Shown: in pieces, positions 6,999 through 15,824 of the stretch
Layout of the letters: each line of letters starts with the position of its first letter
Position numbering within the stretch: the stretch's first letter is position 1
Made by a program: the position numbers and the translations under genes
Notes under the pieces: generated by a model
The model's database searches: none
Told to the model about the DNA's origin: nothing
Seen by the model: the letters and a program-made list of their open reading frames with translations, nothing else
Source of the DNA: Chloroflexota bacterium
GTDB taxonomy: Bacteria > Chloroflexota > Chloroflexia > Chloroflexales > Roseiflexaceae
Assembly (NCBI GenBank): GCA_013388755.1
Contig: JACAEQ010000042.1
Span: forward strand, 1 to 46,952
Length of the DNA: 46,952 bases
Direction: 5' to 3'

Positions 6999-9251
6999 AT
7001 GAGCGCCGTCGTATCAGCAACACCCATGCTCGCGCCAGATACTCTCCTGCAACATCGTTACCGCATCGTGCGCCAGATCGGCAAGGGCGGCATGGGCGCC
7101 GTCTACGAAGCAATCGATCAGCGGCTGGGCAATCGGGTCGCACTCAAGCAAACGCTGACCACCAGTGACCAGATGGCGCGTTCACTCGAACGCGAGGCGC
7201 GCCTGCTCGCCGCATTGCGCCATGCCTCACTGCCGAAAGTCACCGACCATTTTGTTGACGGCAGCGGCCAGTATCTGGTGATGGAGTTCATCGCCGGCGA
7301 AGACCTCGACACCCTGCTCACCCGGCGCAAGCGGGCATTCGAGGTGGAGAACGTGCTTGCCTGGGCCGATCAACTGCTCCGGGTCCTGGAATACCTGCAC
7401 CGGCAACACCCACCGGTGCTCCATCGCGACATCAAGCCGCAAAACCTCAAACTGACGGCGGATGGTGAGGTGGTACTCCTCGATTTTGGCCTGGCGAAGG
7501 GAATCGCAACCTCGCATACTCACGCCAACGAGAGCATTTTCGGTTACACGCCGCACTATGCGCCGCTAGAGCAGATTGACAACAGCGGCACCGAACCACG
7601 CAGTGATCTGTATAGCCTGGCTGCGACCCTCTACCACCTGGTCACCGGCGTCCAGCCACCCGACGCGCTGACGCGCGCCACGGCCATACTGCGCCAGTTA
7701 CCCGATCCCCTGATTCCGCCGGCAGCGCTCAACCCGGTGGTACCACCGGCTGTCGACCGGCTCGTGATGCAGGCGATGGCACTGAATATTGATGAGCGTC
7801 CATCGAGCGCGGCATCAATGCGCGCGGATCTCGAACAGGCGGGCCAGAGCGCCATGCCGGCCAACCGGGAGGAATCGCTCCAACGCCAGCGATTGCACGA
7901 AGCAGAGACCATCGCCGCCGATGGGGCCGCACCCTGCGCCGTGTGGCGCGATCATGGCAACGAGCATCGGCAATCGAACGGCACGCCTGCTCCGTCGGCC
8001 CATACCGCGCCATACAACGAGTCGTCTGCGACACAATGCGCCGGGGAGGATGTGGCACGTACGGCCCTGGCAAAGGTGCGCGAGGTCATGCTGCAGATCG
8101 TCACAGCCGTCACTGCCGCAGTGCCATCGCCATGGCGACGGTATGCCATTCCGGCAGCCCTTATCGCCCCGGTGGTCGTGATCGCGCTTGGAGTAGCACT
8201 GGCCGGCCGCACACCGGCCCGGCCCGAGACAGCCCTGTCGGCAGTCACGGCTGGCCATGCCGTTACTCCGGTCACGCAGGCCGCACCGACTATCACCGTC
8301 CGGGCAATGCCTTCGCCCCGGCCTCCCATCGCCACGCAGATCACCGCCAGCACGCCCGTCGCAACCACACTCTCACCCACCGAGGTCTATACCGCGACCC
8401 TGCCGATTGCCTTGACCGTGCAGGGTACCGATCTCGATCGGGGGCGCACCTTTGCACTGGTGGCTGACGATCACACCATCGCCCTCCAGCGTGAAAGCGC
8501 CACCGGTAACCGGGCGACGTTACGCCTGGCGCGCATAACGTTCCCGATCCAGGGTGAGCTTACGCTGACACTGGCCATTGACGGTGTACCACAGCCGGAG
8601 ATCAGAGTCACACTGCGCGATTTCCTGGCACAGAAGCTGGTACAGGGGGTACGACCCGAGTATGTCTTCACCGACCGGGTCGGCATTGACGAGCTGGGTG
8701 CCTATACCAGCCTGCGCATGCTTCCGGACGCCACGAGCGATCGCTTCGCTGTACTCCGCAACGGCGACGAAGTCGAACTCCTGCGGGTGGATACGCCAGA
8801 ATGGTACCAGGTGCGCATCCGGCGTAGCGTGGCTGCCATGCATATCGGGGCGATCGGCTGGATCGAACGCTGGCTGATTGACAGCGAGGGAGCGCCATCA
8901 CCACCACAACCCGTCTTCATCGGTCGCCTGGGAGCAACGGCAACTGATGCCGCCATCCGCTGCGGCACGGAGTTTCGCTCAAGTATCTATGGAAGCGTGG
9001 AAGACAAAGCAGGGAACGGTATCGCTGGCGCAACTATCACAGTGACGAGCGCCGACGGCCGCAACCGTTTCAGTACCACGACACAGCGCAACGGAACCTA
9101 CGTCATCCCTGGCCTGGGCTGCACCAACTGGATCGTGCGACTGGTTGCAGCGCCCGGCATTCCCGAAGTGCAGGCCAACACCATTACGGTGACAAACCTG
9201 AACGGCGGCAAATATACCGCCGCCGAGGTTCGCTTTCGCCAGGCGCCGTGA
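6999..9251 (+). CDS. Transmembrane serine/threonine protein kinase with SH3b ectodomain
   Basis: A 750-residue Hanks-type kinase. From the chosen ATG the kinase domain spans about 15-280: GKGGMGAVYEA (28-38), VALK (Lys50), HRDIKPQNL (142-150) and DFG (162-164). A low-complexity juxtamembrane region follows, with a single helix near 381-402. The external part contains an SH3b-like fold (about 565-630, SLRMLPDATSDRFAVLRNGD) and a carboxypeptidase-regulatory/Cna-like beta domain (about 660-750, IYGSVEDKAGNGIAGATITV). SH3b domains often bind cell wall, so it may sense the envelope. Start options are GTG 6954 (inside the preceding hairpin, rejected), ATG 6999 and ATG 7026; a TACAAT at 6989-6994 makes 7026 also possible. 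Stop is 2 bases from the convergent lipoprotein gene. Confidence 0.9.
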   Translation: MSAVVSATPMLAPDTLLQHRYRIVRQIGKGGMGAVYEAIDQRLGNRVALKQTLTTSDQMARSLEREARLLAALRHASLPKVTDHFVDGSGQYLVMEFIAGEDLDTLLTRRKRAFEVENVLAWADQLLRVLEYLHRQHPPVLHRDIKPQNLKLTADGEVVLLDFGLAKGIATSHTHANESIFGYTPHYAPLEQIDNSGTEPRSDLYSLAATLYHLVTGVQPPDALTRATAILRQLPDPLIPPAALNPVVPPAVDRLVMQAMALNIDERPSSAASMRADLEQAGQSAMPANREESLQRQRLHEAETIAADGAAPCAVWRDHGNEHRQSNGTPAPSAHTAPYNESSATQCAGEDVARTALAKVREVMLQIVTAVTAAVPSPWRRYAIPAALIAPVVVIALGVALAGRTPARPETALSAVTAGHAVTPVTQAAPTITVRAMPSPRPPIATQITASTPVATTLSPTEVYTATLPIALTVQGTDLDRGRTFALVADDHTIALQRESATGNRATLRLARITFPIQGELTLTLAIDGVPQPEIRVTLRDFLAQKLVQGVRPEYVFTDRVGIDELGAYTSLRMLPDATSDRFAVLRNGDEVELLRVDTPEWYQVRIRRSVAAMHIGAIGWIERWLIDSEGAPSPPQPVFIGRLGATATDAAIRCGTEFRSSIYGSVEDKAGNGIAGATITVTSADGRNRFSTTTQRNGTYVIPGLGCTNWIVRLVAAPGIPEVQANTITVTNLNGGKYTAAEVRFRQAP

Positions 9252-9253
9252 CA

Positions 9254-9898
9254 TCACGGCGTCGCCGCCTCCACCCGCCGCCGCATTTCACGCACATCGA
9301 TCGGCGCCAGCGACTCGGCCACGCGCAGCAGGTCCTCACGCGTACAGCCCAACCCGAACACAAAGAGCGTTCCCGGTGCGCCATCATCAATGACGATCAA
9401 TGTCTGATCGCCCTGGTCGACAATGCGTGCGCCGCGCGCACCGAGACGGATACGCTCGATCGTTCCACTCAGACTGAATGGCTCGACTGCTCCGCCCCCG
9501 ATGACCAGCTTTTTTGCACCACTGTTGAACGTCACGAGATAGAATCCCACGCCACCATCGCCAACCTCGCCGTCGCGCGCAATGCGCGACTCCGATGGCG
9601 CGAGGGCCATGCCGTCCGGCAGAAACGCCGGCCATTGATAGGCGAACAACGCCACATCACCATTCTCCAGCGACGCCTGCCCGGCAGGTTGTGCCGGCGG
9701 CTGCGCCAGCACGGGCGCCGGGGATGGGGTGGGCATTGTGGAAGGCACGGCCATCACCTCCGGCGGCATGGCGGCTATCGTCGGCGATGGCGATAGCGTG
9801 ACGGCCCGCTCCATTGATGCGCCACAGGCAACGGTCGTGAGCAATGCAGCGATCACAGCGACGACCGGCAATAACGAGCGTCTGCAGTTTCTTGACAT
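9254..9898 (-). CDS. Putative lipoprotein, unknown function
   Basis: A 214-residue protein with a lipoprotein-type signal: positively charged start, hydrophobic stretch PVVAVIAALLTTVAC and candidate lipidated Cys25 (the -3 residue is Thr, so the lipobox is imperfect). A Ser/Pro/Ala-rich linker (residues 33-75) precedes a globular part containing FLPDGMALAPSESRI and a VGFYLVTFNSGAKKLVIGGG segment. This vaguely resembles the sensor part of anti-sigma or DUF4367-like proteins, but no family is assigned. The ATG at 9898 has AAGGAT directly before it. It is convergent with the kinase gene and divergent from selB, so a link with the FHA/kinase block is possible but unproven. Confidence 0.75.
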   Translation of the reverse strand: MSRNCRRSLLPVVAVIAALLTTVACGASMERAVTLSPSPTIAAMPPEVMAVPSTMPTPSPAPVLAQPPAQPAGQASLENGDVALFAYQWPAFLPDGMALAPSESRIARDGEVGDGGVGFYLVTFNSGAKKLVIGGGAVEPFSLSGTIERIRLGARGARIVDQGDQTLIVIDDGAPGTLFVFGLGCTREDLLRVAESLAPIDVREMRRRVEAATP

Positions 9899-9902
9899 AT
9901 CC

Positions 9903-9931
9903 TTGCCGCGACGTGATGAGCATGGTACAAT
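9903..9931 (+). promoter_or_regulatory. selB promoter, extended -10
   Basis: TTGCCG (9903-9908), 17-base spacer, TACAAT (9926-9931) preceded by TGG (9923-9925). The resulting leader to the selB ATG would be close to 90 bases. It overlaps the 5' region of the divergent lipoprotein gene. Confidence 0.55.
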
Positions 9932-10025
9932 GCCTCCAATTCTACCCGATCTCGCCCGATCAGTGGGATGTTTGATCATCGTTCAGGCAGAGCGATCGTC
10001 GCGCCCGCCCGCTACCCCGGCATCC

Positions 10026-11945
10026 ATGTACGTCATCGGAACCGCTGGCCACGTTGACCATGGAAAATCAACGCTCGTCAAGGCTCTCACCGGAATCGAT
10101 CCTGACCGCCTGGAAGAAGAGCAGCGGCGAGAGATGACGATCGATCTGGGATTTGCCTGGCTCAGGCTACCAGGCGGCCGGCAGATCAGTATTATTGATG
10201 TTCCCGGGCACGAGCGCTTCATCAAGAATATGCTGGCAGGCATCGGCGGCATTGATGCAGCGTTGCTGGTCATTGCCGCCGACGAGTCGGTGATGCCACA
10301 GACGATCGAGCACCTGGCCATTCTCGACCTGCTCGAGGTCACTCACGGGTTGGTGGCGCTAACCAAGATCGATCTGGTTGATGAGGAATGGCTGGCGCTG
10401 GTGCGCGACGAGGTGCGCGATCGCTTGCGCGGCACCAGTTTTGCCACGGCGCCGATCGTGGCCGTGTCGGCGCGTACCGGGCAGGGGATTGACGACTTGC
10501 TACGCACCCTTGACACGACGCTTGATCATGTGCCTTCACGCGCGGATGCGCGCGGCAGGGCGCGTCTCTCGATCGATCGTTCATTCGCCATCAGCGGTTT
10601 TGGTACGGTGGTGACCGGCACACTCAGCGACGGCCCGCTGCGCGTGGGTGATGAGGTCGAGATCCTGCCACATGGGATGCGTGCACGGGTGCGCGGGCTG
10701 CAAACGCACCAGACCAGGGTTGACGAAGCGCGCCCGGGATCGCGAGTCGCCGTCAATCTTGCAGGCGTGGCCCACCAGGCGATCCGGCGTGGCGACGCAC
10801 TGGTGATCCCCGGGTACATCCAACCAACAACAGTGATCGACGCACGCCTGCGCGTCGTCGCCAGCGCGCCGCACGTGATTGAACAGAATGATCGGCTTGA
10901 GCTGTTCGTGGGCGCGGCCGAAACCCCATGCCGGGTGACACTGCTCGACTGCGAGAAACTGGCGCCTGGCGAGATGGGCTGGGTGCAACTCCGCCTCGAC
11001 CGGCCGGTTGTCACACTGCGCGGCGACCGCTATATTCTGCGCCAGCCGTCGCCAGGGTGCACCATTGGCGGAGGGCGCGTCATGGATGCGCATCCTGCGC
11101 GCCATCGCCGCTTCCGGCCAGAGGTTATCAGGATGCTCGAGGCGCTGGCGCGTGGCACGCCTGCCGATCTGGTGCAGATGGCGCTGGCGGACGACATGCC
11201 GCATCCCTGGTCGGGTATTGTGCAAACCAGTGGCCTGAACGACTCCCTGGCGCGTGAAGGGCTTGCAGCATTGCTTGAGACGCAACAGGCACTCGTTCTT
11301 GCGTTCCGCCAGCCAGGCACGTTTCATCCGGGCCTCGACCCTGCAAAGTCGGGCGATGCCGAAGCGCCCGAGCCGGGAACGCTCATCTCTGGTACCGGCT
11401 GGCGCATGCTACGCGAGCGCATGGTGGCAGTGTTGCGCCAGTACCACGCCCGTTATCCGCTGCGCCGCGGCATGCCGCGTGAGGAACTGCGCAGCAGGTT
11501 GAACCTTGCTAATGAGGCGCTCGACGATGTGCTGGCCTATGCAAGCACACATGGCGATGTCCAGAGTGAGGGGGCATTTGTTCGCCTGCCGGAGCATGAG
11601 GCGCGACCAACCGCCGAACAGCAGCGCCAGATACAGCAGGCGCTCGATCTCCTGCGCACAGCGCCCTATGGCCCGCCTGCGCCTGACCTCGACACCGAAC
11701 TGCTCGGCTGGCTGGTGGAGCGTGGCGTTGTGACGCGCGTCACGCCCGACGTCGTCTTCTTGAATAGTGCCTACGAGGAAATGGTGAGCTGGGTATGTGA
11801 TCAGATCCGCGACGGCGGAAGCGTGACCGTGGCCCGGTTCCGCGACCGTTTTGGCAACAGCCGGAAGTATGCGCTGGCATTGCTCGAGCACCTTGATGAG
11901 CGGCGCATTACGCGACGCAGCGGCGATGTACGCATTCGTTACTGA
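10026..11945 (+). CDS. selB: Selenocysteine-specific elongation factor SelB
   Basis: A 639-residue translational GTPase that in known systems brings Sec-tRNA to recoded UGA codons. The GTPase domain at the N-terminus has GHVDHGKST (8-16), the switch threonine in [28 protein letters not shown] and VSAR. EF-Tu-like domains II and III follow. The C-terminal 250 residues have the winged-helix character that contacts the SECIS RNA. The ATG at 10026 starts right at the conserved [14 protein letters not shown]; upstream in-frame codons are not conserved-looking. No selA, selD, selC or in-frame UGA gene is visible here, so use of selenocysteine by this organism cannot be confirmed from the window. 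Two small coupled genes follow 27 bases later. Confidence 0.92.
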   Translation: MYVIGTAGHVDHGKSTLVKALTGIDPDRLEEEQRREMTIDLGFAWLRLPGGRQISIIDVPGHERFIKNMLAGIGGIDAALLVIAADESVMPQTIEHLAILDLLEVTHGLVALTKIDLVDEEWLALVRDEVRDRLRGTSFATAPIVAVSARTGQGIDDLLRTLDTTLDHVPSRADARGRARLSIDRSFAISGFGTVVTGTLSDGPLRVGDEVEILPHGMRARVRGLQTHQTRVDEARPGSRVAVNLAGVAHQAIRRGDALVIPGYIQPTTVIDARLRVVASAPHVIEQNDRLELFVGAAETPCRVTLLDCEKLAPGEMGWVQLRLDRPVVTLRGDRYILRQPSPGCTIGGGRVMDAHPARHRRFRPEVIRMLEALARGTPADLVQMALADDMPHPWSGIVQTSGLNDSLAREGLAALLETQQALVLAFRQPGTFHPGLDPAKSGDAEAPEPGTLISGTGWRMLRERMVAVLRQYHARYPLRRGMPREELRSRLNLANEALDDVLAYASTHGDVQSEGAFVRLPEHEARPTAEQQRQIQQALDLLRTAPYGPPAPDLDTELLGWLVERGVVTRVTPDVVFLNSAYEEMVSWVCDQIRDGGSVTVARFRDRFGNSRKYALALLEHLDERRITRRSGDVRIRY

Positions 11946-11972
11946 CACGATTGACAGGGAGTGACTGGACCA

Positions 11973-12236
11973 ATGCAAAAAGAGCGCATTGACTACCCGG
12001 AGCTACTGCGCTCGCTTGGGCACTTCATCCAGCAGCAGCATCTCAACGAGGTCACGATTCTGGAATTCGATCGCGGCTGGATCATCACCGGTATCACGTA
12101 CCAGAGCACAGCGCAGGGGTTCATACGCGTCCCGGCAGATTATGTGCTCTCTCACGACGAGGTGCGCCGCTTGATCCAGACAATGCGCGACCAGCGCAAG
12201 CCGGAGCAGCATCAGAAACGGGGGTGGCTGGGATGA
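11973..12236 (+). CDS. Small protein, first of a paralogous pair
   Basis: An 87-residue acidic/basic mixed cytoplasmic protein of unknown function. Key stretch: DYPELLRSLGHFIQQQHL then an alternating hydrophobic beta-like segment (VTILEFDRGWIITGITYQ) and a helical DEVRRLIQTMRDQRK near the end. It aligns without large gaps to the next gene, which has the same length. ATG at 11973 is used; a GTG at 11961 in frame would add four residues and sits in the GGGAG sequence that likely serves as ribosome site. It follows selB by 27 bases, and its TGA overlaps the next ATG (ATGA), so it is probably co-transcribed and coupled. Confidence 0.8.
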   Translation: MQKERIDYPELLRSLGHFIQQQHLNEVTILEFDRGWIITGITYQSTAQGFIRVPADYVLSHDEVRRLIQTMRDQRKPEQHQKRGWLG

Positions 12237-12496
12237 GACTCTTTCGTGGCATGGGAAAATCTGATTACCAGGATGTGTTGCGCGCAATCGGGCACTTTAT
12301 CGATGAGCATGGCTATACCGACGTGCGTATCGTCGAAATCGAAGACGGGCTGGTGTTGCAGGGGCGTGTTCCCGAACGGCGCGAGATCGGCACATCTAGT
12401 TATGAAACGCTGCTGATTACCGATGATGATCTGAAGGAAATGGTGCGCAATGCCGCGCAGCGTCGTGGGCACAGGCCGCCAACATTCGCTCGCTGA
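12233..12496 (+). CDS. Small protein, second of a paralogous pair
   Basis: Also 87 residues. Shares the pattern DYQDVLRAIGHFIDEHGY, then VRIVEIEDGLVLQGR, then DDLKEMVRNAAQRRG with its upstream neighbour, at clearly diverged but recognisable identity. The start ATG overlaps the upstream stop by four bases; a GTG at 12224 in frame is less likely. No membrane segment, cysteine cluster or nucleotide-binding motif is seen. Function unknown. The pair may act as a heterodimer, which is inference from equal length and coupled translation. Confidence 0.8.
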   Translation: MRLFRGMGKSDYQDVLRAIGHFIDEHGYTDVRIVEIEDGLVLQGRVPERREIGTSSYETLLITDDDLKEMVRNAAQRRGHRPPTFAR

Positions 12497-12640
12497 CGCC
12501 ACGCGCTGTTGCCTACCGACACATATCCGTCAAGGTCACAAACCTTCGTTGCAACAGAACCCTGCTGAAAGCGCGTGACTGTCAGGACGAACCGGATAGG
12601 ACCACCGCGACGGCAGCTCTGCTATCGAAAGGACCAGGCA

Positions 12641-13813
12641 TTGCCAACCGATTCGCAACGCGATCTGCGCCGCTTTGGCGCCGCATTACTCCTCGCCATC
12701 GTTGCGGGCGCCAGCGTGCGGTACGTGACTGCACGCGCCGCAGCGAGCACGTCCCGGCCACGCGTTATTGACTGGCGCCAGGCGCGTATGATCGGCCTGG
12801 CGGTCTCGCAATCCCACCTCGCTCCTGTCCCTGACCGGGCAGCGCGGCAGGAGCAGTACTTGCGGCTGGTGCAGCGCAGCGAACCTCTGATTGCCACCTA
12901 TATGGGCGTTCAGCTACCGCAACCCATCAATCGCGTCTATGTCTTCGATCGCGCCGAGTGGATCGAGGCGAACCTGACGTCATTCCAGGCACTGTTTGCG
13001 CCGCTGGAGGAACTGTATGCCGATGTGAGCGCCCGCCAGGGAGCACTGGCGCTGGCATTTGGCCGGCTCAATAGCCAGATCATCGGCGCGCAAATGGGTG
13101 CGCTTATCGGCTTTCTGGCGCGCCGTGTGCTTGGCCAGTATGACCTTGGCCTGCTCTCGCCCGATCCGGAGCTCCGTGGCGCACTCTATTTCGTCGAGCC
13201 GAACATTGCGCGGGTGCGCGCCCAGCTTGGCCTCCACGACGAAGATTTCCGCATGTGGATCGCGCTGCATGAAACAACGCACGTCTTCGAGTTTGAAGCC
13301 TTCCCCTGGGTGCGCGACTATTTTCAGGATCTGCTGCGCCAGTTCCTCGGCCAGGTCACCGACCAGTTCTCGGCGCTCGGGGTTGGCATCGCCCGTCTGA
13401 TCGAGCGCTTGATTCAGGGGCTTCCACCCGATCAGCACTGGATCGAACTGATGCTGACGCCTGAACAGCAACGTATATTTGCGCGGATGCAGGCGCTTAT
13501 GTCGCTGGTAGAGGGGTATTCAAACCACATCATGAATGCAATTGGCGGGCAGTTGTTGCCCAGCTACCAGCAGATCGAAGACCGGGTGCGCCAGCGCCAG
13601 TTGCGCCGGCCGCTCATCGAAGAAGCGTTCAACCGGGTAACCGGGATGGACCTGAAGCTGGCACAGTACCAACAAGGCGAAGCATTTATCAACGCGATCG
13701 TGGCCATGCGTGGCCCGGCATTCGCCAACCGGGTCTGGGAGCGTGCCGAGCACCTGCCTACGATGGAAGAAATCCGCGCGCCACAGCGCTGGATCACGCG
13801 CATGGAAGCGTAA
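12641..13813 (+). CDS. Membrane-anchored zincin metalloprotease-like protein (DUF2342/F420-associated family)
   Basis: A 390-residue protein with an N-terminal hydrophobic anchor (FGAALLLAIVAGASVRYV) and a zinc-binding HETTH motif (His210, Glu211, His214) inside MWIALHETTHVFEFEAF. Sequence resembles the Zincin_2/DUF2342 proteins annotated as putative hydrolases or coenzyme F420 biosynthesis-associated proteins in Actinobacteria and Chloroflexi. Start: TTG at 12641 has AAAGGA seven bases upstream; GTG at 12575 lies in frame and would add 22 residues ahead of the anchor without a good ribosome site. Substrate unknown and protease activity unproven. A strong bidirectional hairpin follows. Confidence 0.8.
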   Translation: MPTDSQRDLRRFGAALLLAIVAGASVRYVTARAAASTSRPRVIDWRQARMIGLAVSQSHLAPVPDRAARQEQYLRLVQRSEPLIATYMGVQLPQPINRVYVFDRAEWIEANLTSFQALFAPLEELYADVSARQGALALAFGRLNSQIIGAQMGALIGFLARRVLGQYDLGLLSPDPELRGALYFVEPNIARVRAQLGLHDEDFRMWIALHETTHVFEFEAFPWVRDYFQDLLRQFLGQVTDQFSALGVGIARLIERLIQGLPPDQHWIELMLTPEQQRIFARMQALMSLVEGYSNHIMNAIGGQLLPSYQQIEDRVRQRQLRRPLIEEAFNRVTGMDLKLAQYQQGEAFINAIVAMRGPAFANRVWERAEHLPTMEEIRAPQRWITRMEA

Positions 13814-13909
13814 CGCCCCACCCGTATGGAACTCTTCCCGTGAAGGCGTCACGCAACGGCCATCGAATGACACGTCGCCTGACGGTGCGCGCCGGAAGTG
13901 TACCCGATT

Positions 13910-13945
13910 GCGCCGTAGGACACAGCACATCACGTCCTACGGCGC
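13910..13945. terminator. Bidirectional terminator hairpin
   Basis: Perfect 12-bp stem GCGCCGTAGGAC (13910-13921) with GTCCTACGGCGC (13934-13945) and a 12-base loop, extended by ACCC/GGGT flanks. It lies between convergent genes and includes the last codons and stop of the minus-strand gene. T-runs are lacking on both strands. Confidence 0.6.
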
Positions 13946-14380
13946 CGGGTCAAACCGCCGGATATCGCTCAATGTGCCGGCTGCGAACTCACCTGCAACC
14001 TCGGCCCGCGCAATATCCTGCTCTTCCGTTTCGTAGAAATCCGGCCGCCAGAGAACCTCGTCGCGCTGCGGCTGAGGATACTCAGCACGGCTGTGCACGC
14101 CACGCAGCGTATCGGACGTAACGGCAGTCACACGGAAATAAGCGAAGAAGCGCCGGCCATCGCGTTCAACATAGCGCGTGAACTCATACACATCGCCCGG
14201 GCGTGGATCAGGCACATAGGCGGCAATGTTGCTCTGGCGCCGTTTCGCAGTACCGAGAGCATCGCGCGCCACCAGCGCAATACTCCCACTGACGACGAGT
14301 AATAGTGTGATGAGCAGAGCGCCCTGCAGCAAACCATTGCGGCTACGCTGCGTCATACCCGCATGATCGGCCGAATACAT
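13937..14380 (-). CDS. Small single-pass membrane protein
   Basis: A 147-residue protein of unknown family. One N-terminal helix (about residues 17-40, LLQGALLITLLLVVSGSIAL) is followed by a roughly 100-residue soluble part starting YVPDPRPGDVYEFTRYVERDG, which would lie outside the membrane. The ATG at 14380 has an ideal GGAGG seven bases upstream; an internal ATG at 14356 is less likely. It lies 99 bases downstream of the CPA2 antiporter gene on the same strand, but has its own candidate promoter, and its ribosome site falls in a palindrome. Confidence 0.75.
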   Translation of the reverse strand: MYSADHAGMTQRSRNGLLQGALLITLLLVVSGSIALVARDALGTAKRRQSNIAAYVPDPRPGDVYEFTRYVERDGRRFFAYFRVTAVTSDTLRGVHSRAEYPQPQRDEVLWRPDFYETEEQDIARAEVAGEFAAGTLSDIRRFDPAP

Positions 14381-14387
14381 GGCAACA

Positions 14388-14408
14388 CCTCCCCGATCGG
14401 GGAGTATA
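14388..14408 (-). promoter_or_regulatory. Palindrome over -10, start site and ribosome site
   Basis: On the minus strand TATACT (14408-14403) is a plausible -10. CTCCCCGATCGGGGAG (14389-14404) is a perfect 16-base palindrome next to it that contains part of the GGAGG site (14392-14388). It could be an operator, or in RNA a hairpin with a GATC loop hiding the ribosome site. Confidence 0.4.
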
Positions 14409-14479
14409 CACGATGCCCGGGGATCGCATGGCAGTAGTTCATTACACCGCTATCACAGCCGTCATCTGAGCCATGGATA

Positions 14480-15682
14480 TCACTCCGCGGCCTCGATCAC
14501 CGCGCCGCGCTCCTCAGCAGGTGGGAGCTTCCGCTGTGCAAACGCCAGGCGCAAGAGTGGCGGCGTCACCAGCGTTGTGACCAGCGTCATCACAATCGTT
14601 GCGGTGAACAGCGTATCGTTCACAAGGCCGGCCACGCGCCCCGCAGCAACCATCACCAGCGCCACTTCGCCTCGCGCCACCATGCCAATACCGACCTGCA
14701 GCGCTTCGCGCCACGAGAGTCGCATCAGCAATGCGCCGATACCACAGCCTGCAAGTTTCCCTGCCAGTGCCAGCACCAGCATCAAGACGGTGAACAAGGG
14801 TGCCGCCCCCAGGGTGGTGACGTTGGCTTCAAGGCCAATGTTCACAAAGAAGACCGGTACCACGAAGGCGTAGGCAAGCGCTGAGCTGCCGTGATGCACG
14901 ACATGCTCTTCATCGGTATAGCGCGCAACAACGATACCCAGCAGATAGGCCCCGGTAATATCCGCCACGCTGCCGAGCGCTTCAGCGGCCCAGGCAAACA
15001 GCATAACCAGGCCAAGCATTATTGCCAGCACCGCGTCGCGCCCGCCGGCCAGATGTTCGAGCCTTACCAGGACCGGCAAGAGCCGTTCTCCCACCAGCCA
15101 CGCAACCGGGAAGAACAGCGCCATCTGCCCGATTGCCAGCAGCGGATTGCCTTCACCCGCCAGGCCGAGTACCAGCGAGAGGACGATCACGCCCAGAACG
15201 TCGTCAATGACCGCAGCACCCAGAATTGTTGCACCGACCTTCCCACGAAGCTGCCCAAGTTCACGCAGCACCTCCGCCGAGATCGAGACCGACGTCGCCG
15301 TCAGCACCGCACCGACAAACAATGCAGGGAGGAGCGGGAAGCCGAACAGCGATGCGAGCACGAACCCGCCACCGAATGGAAGCAACACGCCGCCAAAGGC
15401 AACCACCGTGGCGAGCGCACCGACCTGGCGCATCTGCACCAGGTCGGTCTCCAGGCCGGCGCGAAACATCAACAGAATAACGCCAACCTCGGCCAGCAGC
15501 GCCAGTGGTTCATTCGGCCGGATGAAATTGAGCAAGGAGGGACCAAGCACAATACCAAGCAGCAGCTCGCCAAACACCGCCGGCAGACCGAAGCGCTGGC
15601 TCAGGCGCCCGGCAAGCTTTGCGCCGATCAGGATCGCGGCCAGTAACGGCAACAACTCGACTGGCGAGTGATGTTCTTCCAT
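14480..15682 (-). CDS. Cation:proton antiporter (CPA2/KefB type)
   Basis: A 400-residue integral membrane protein with about 12 hydrophobic helices, belonging to the CPA2 sodium or potassium/proton exchangers. Characteristic pieces are LAGRLSQRFGLPAVFGELLLGIVLGPSLL near the start, FRAGLETDLVQMRQVG in helix 3 and GAAVIDDVLGVIVLSLV, whose adjacent aspartates are the ion-binding pair. It lacks a C-terminal RCK/TrkA domain, unlike KefB/KefC. AAGGAG lies just upstream of the ATG at 15682; frame upstream to 15790 is not used. It lies 142 bases from the symporter gene on the same strand and may belong to the same ion-homeostasis cluster. Ion specificity cannot be read from sequence. Confidence 0.9.
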   Translation of the reverse strand: MEEHHSPVELLPLLAAILIGAKLAGRLSQRFGLPAVFGELLLGIVLGPSLLNFIRPNEPLALLAEVGVILLMFRAGLETDLVQMRQVGALATVVAFGGVLLPFGGGFVLASLFGFPLLPALFVGAVLTATSVSISAEVLRELGQLRGKVGATILGAAVIDDVLGVIVLSLVLGLAGEGNPLLAIGQMALFFPVAWLVGERLLPVLVRLEHLAGGRDAVLAIMLGLVMLFAWAAEALGSVADITGAYLLGIVVARYTDEEHVVHHGSSALAYAFVVPVFFVNIGLEANVTTLGAAPLFTVLMLVLALAGKLAGCGIGALLMRLSWREALQVGIGMVARGEVALVMVAAGRVAGLVNDTLFTATIVMTLVTTLVTPPLLRLAFAQRKLPPAEERGAVIEAAE

Positions 15683-15824
15683 GCGCGCTCCTTCCTGTAG
15701 ACCGGCTGAAATGATGTGAGGCAGGGAGATCTCCCTGCCTGGATGCGGATCATGATTCGGAAGATGGCCCTCCCGCCAGAAGCACTCCAACGGGGGGCCT
15801 CAATTCGGCTAGCCGTCTTTCACA

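Noticed and set aside
9657-9923. Minus-strand frame with a GGAGG site, overlapping the lipoprotein start
   Set aside because: The ribosome site looks good, but the product lacks any recognisable features, while the lipoprotein frame has a signal sequence and extends through the whole region.
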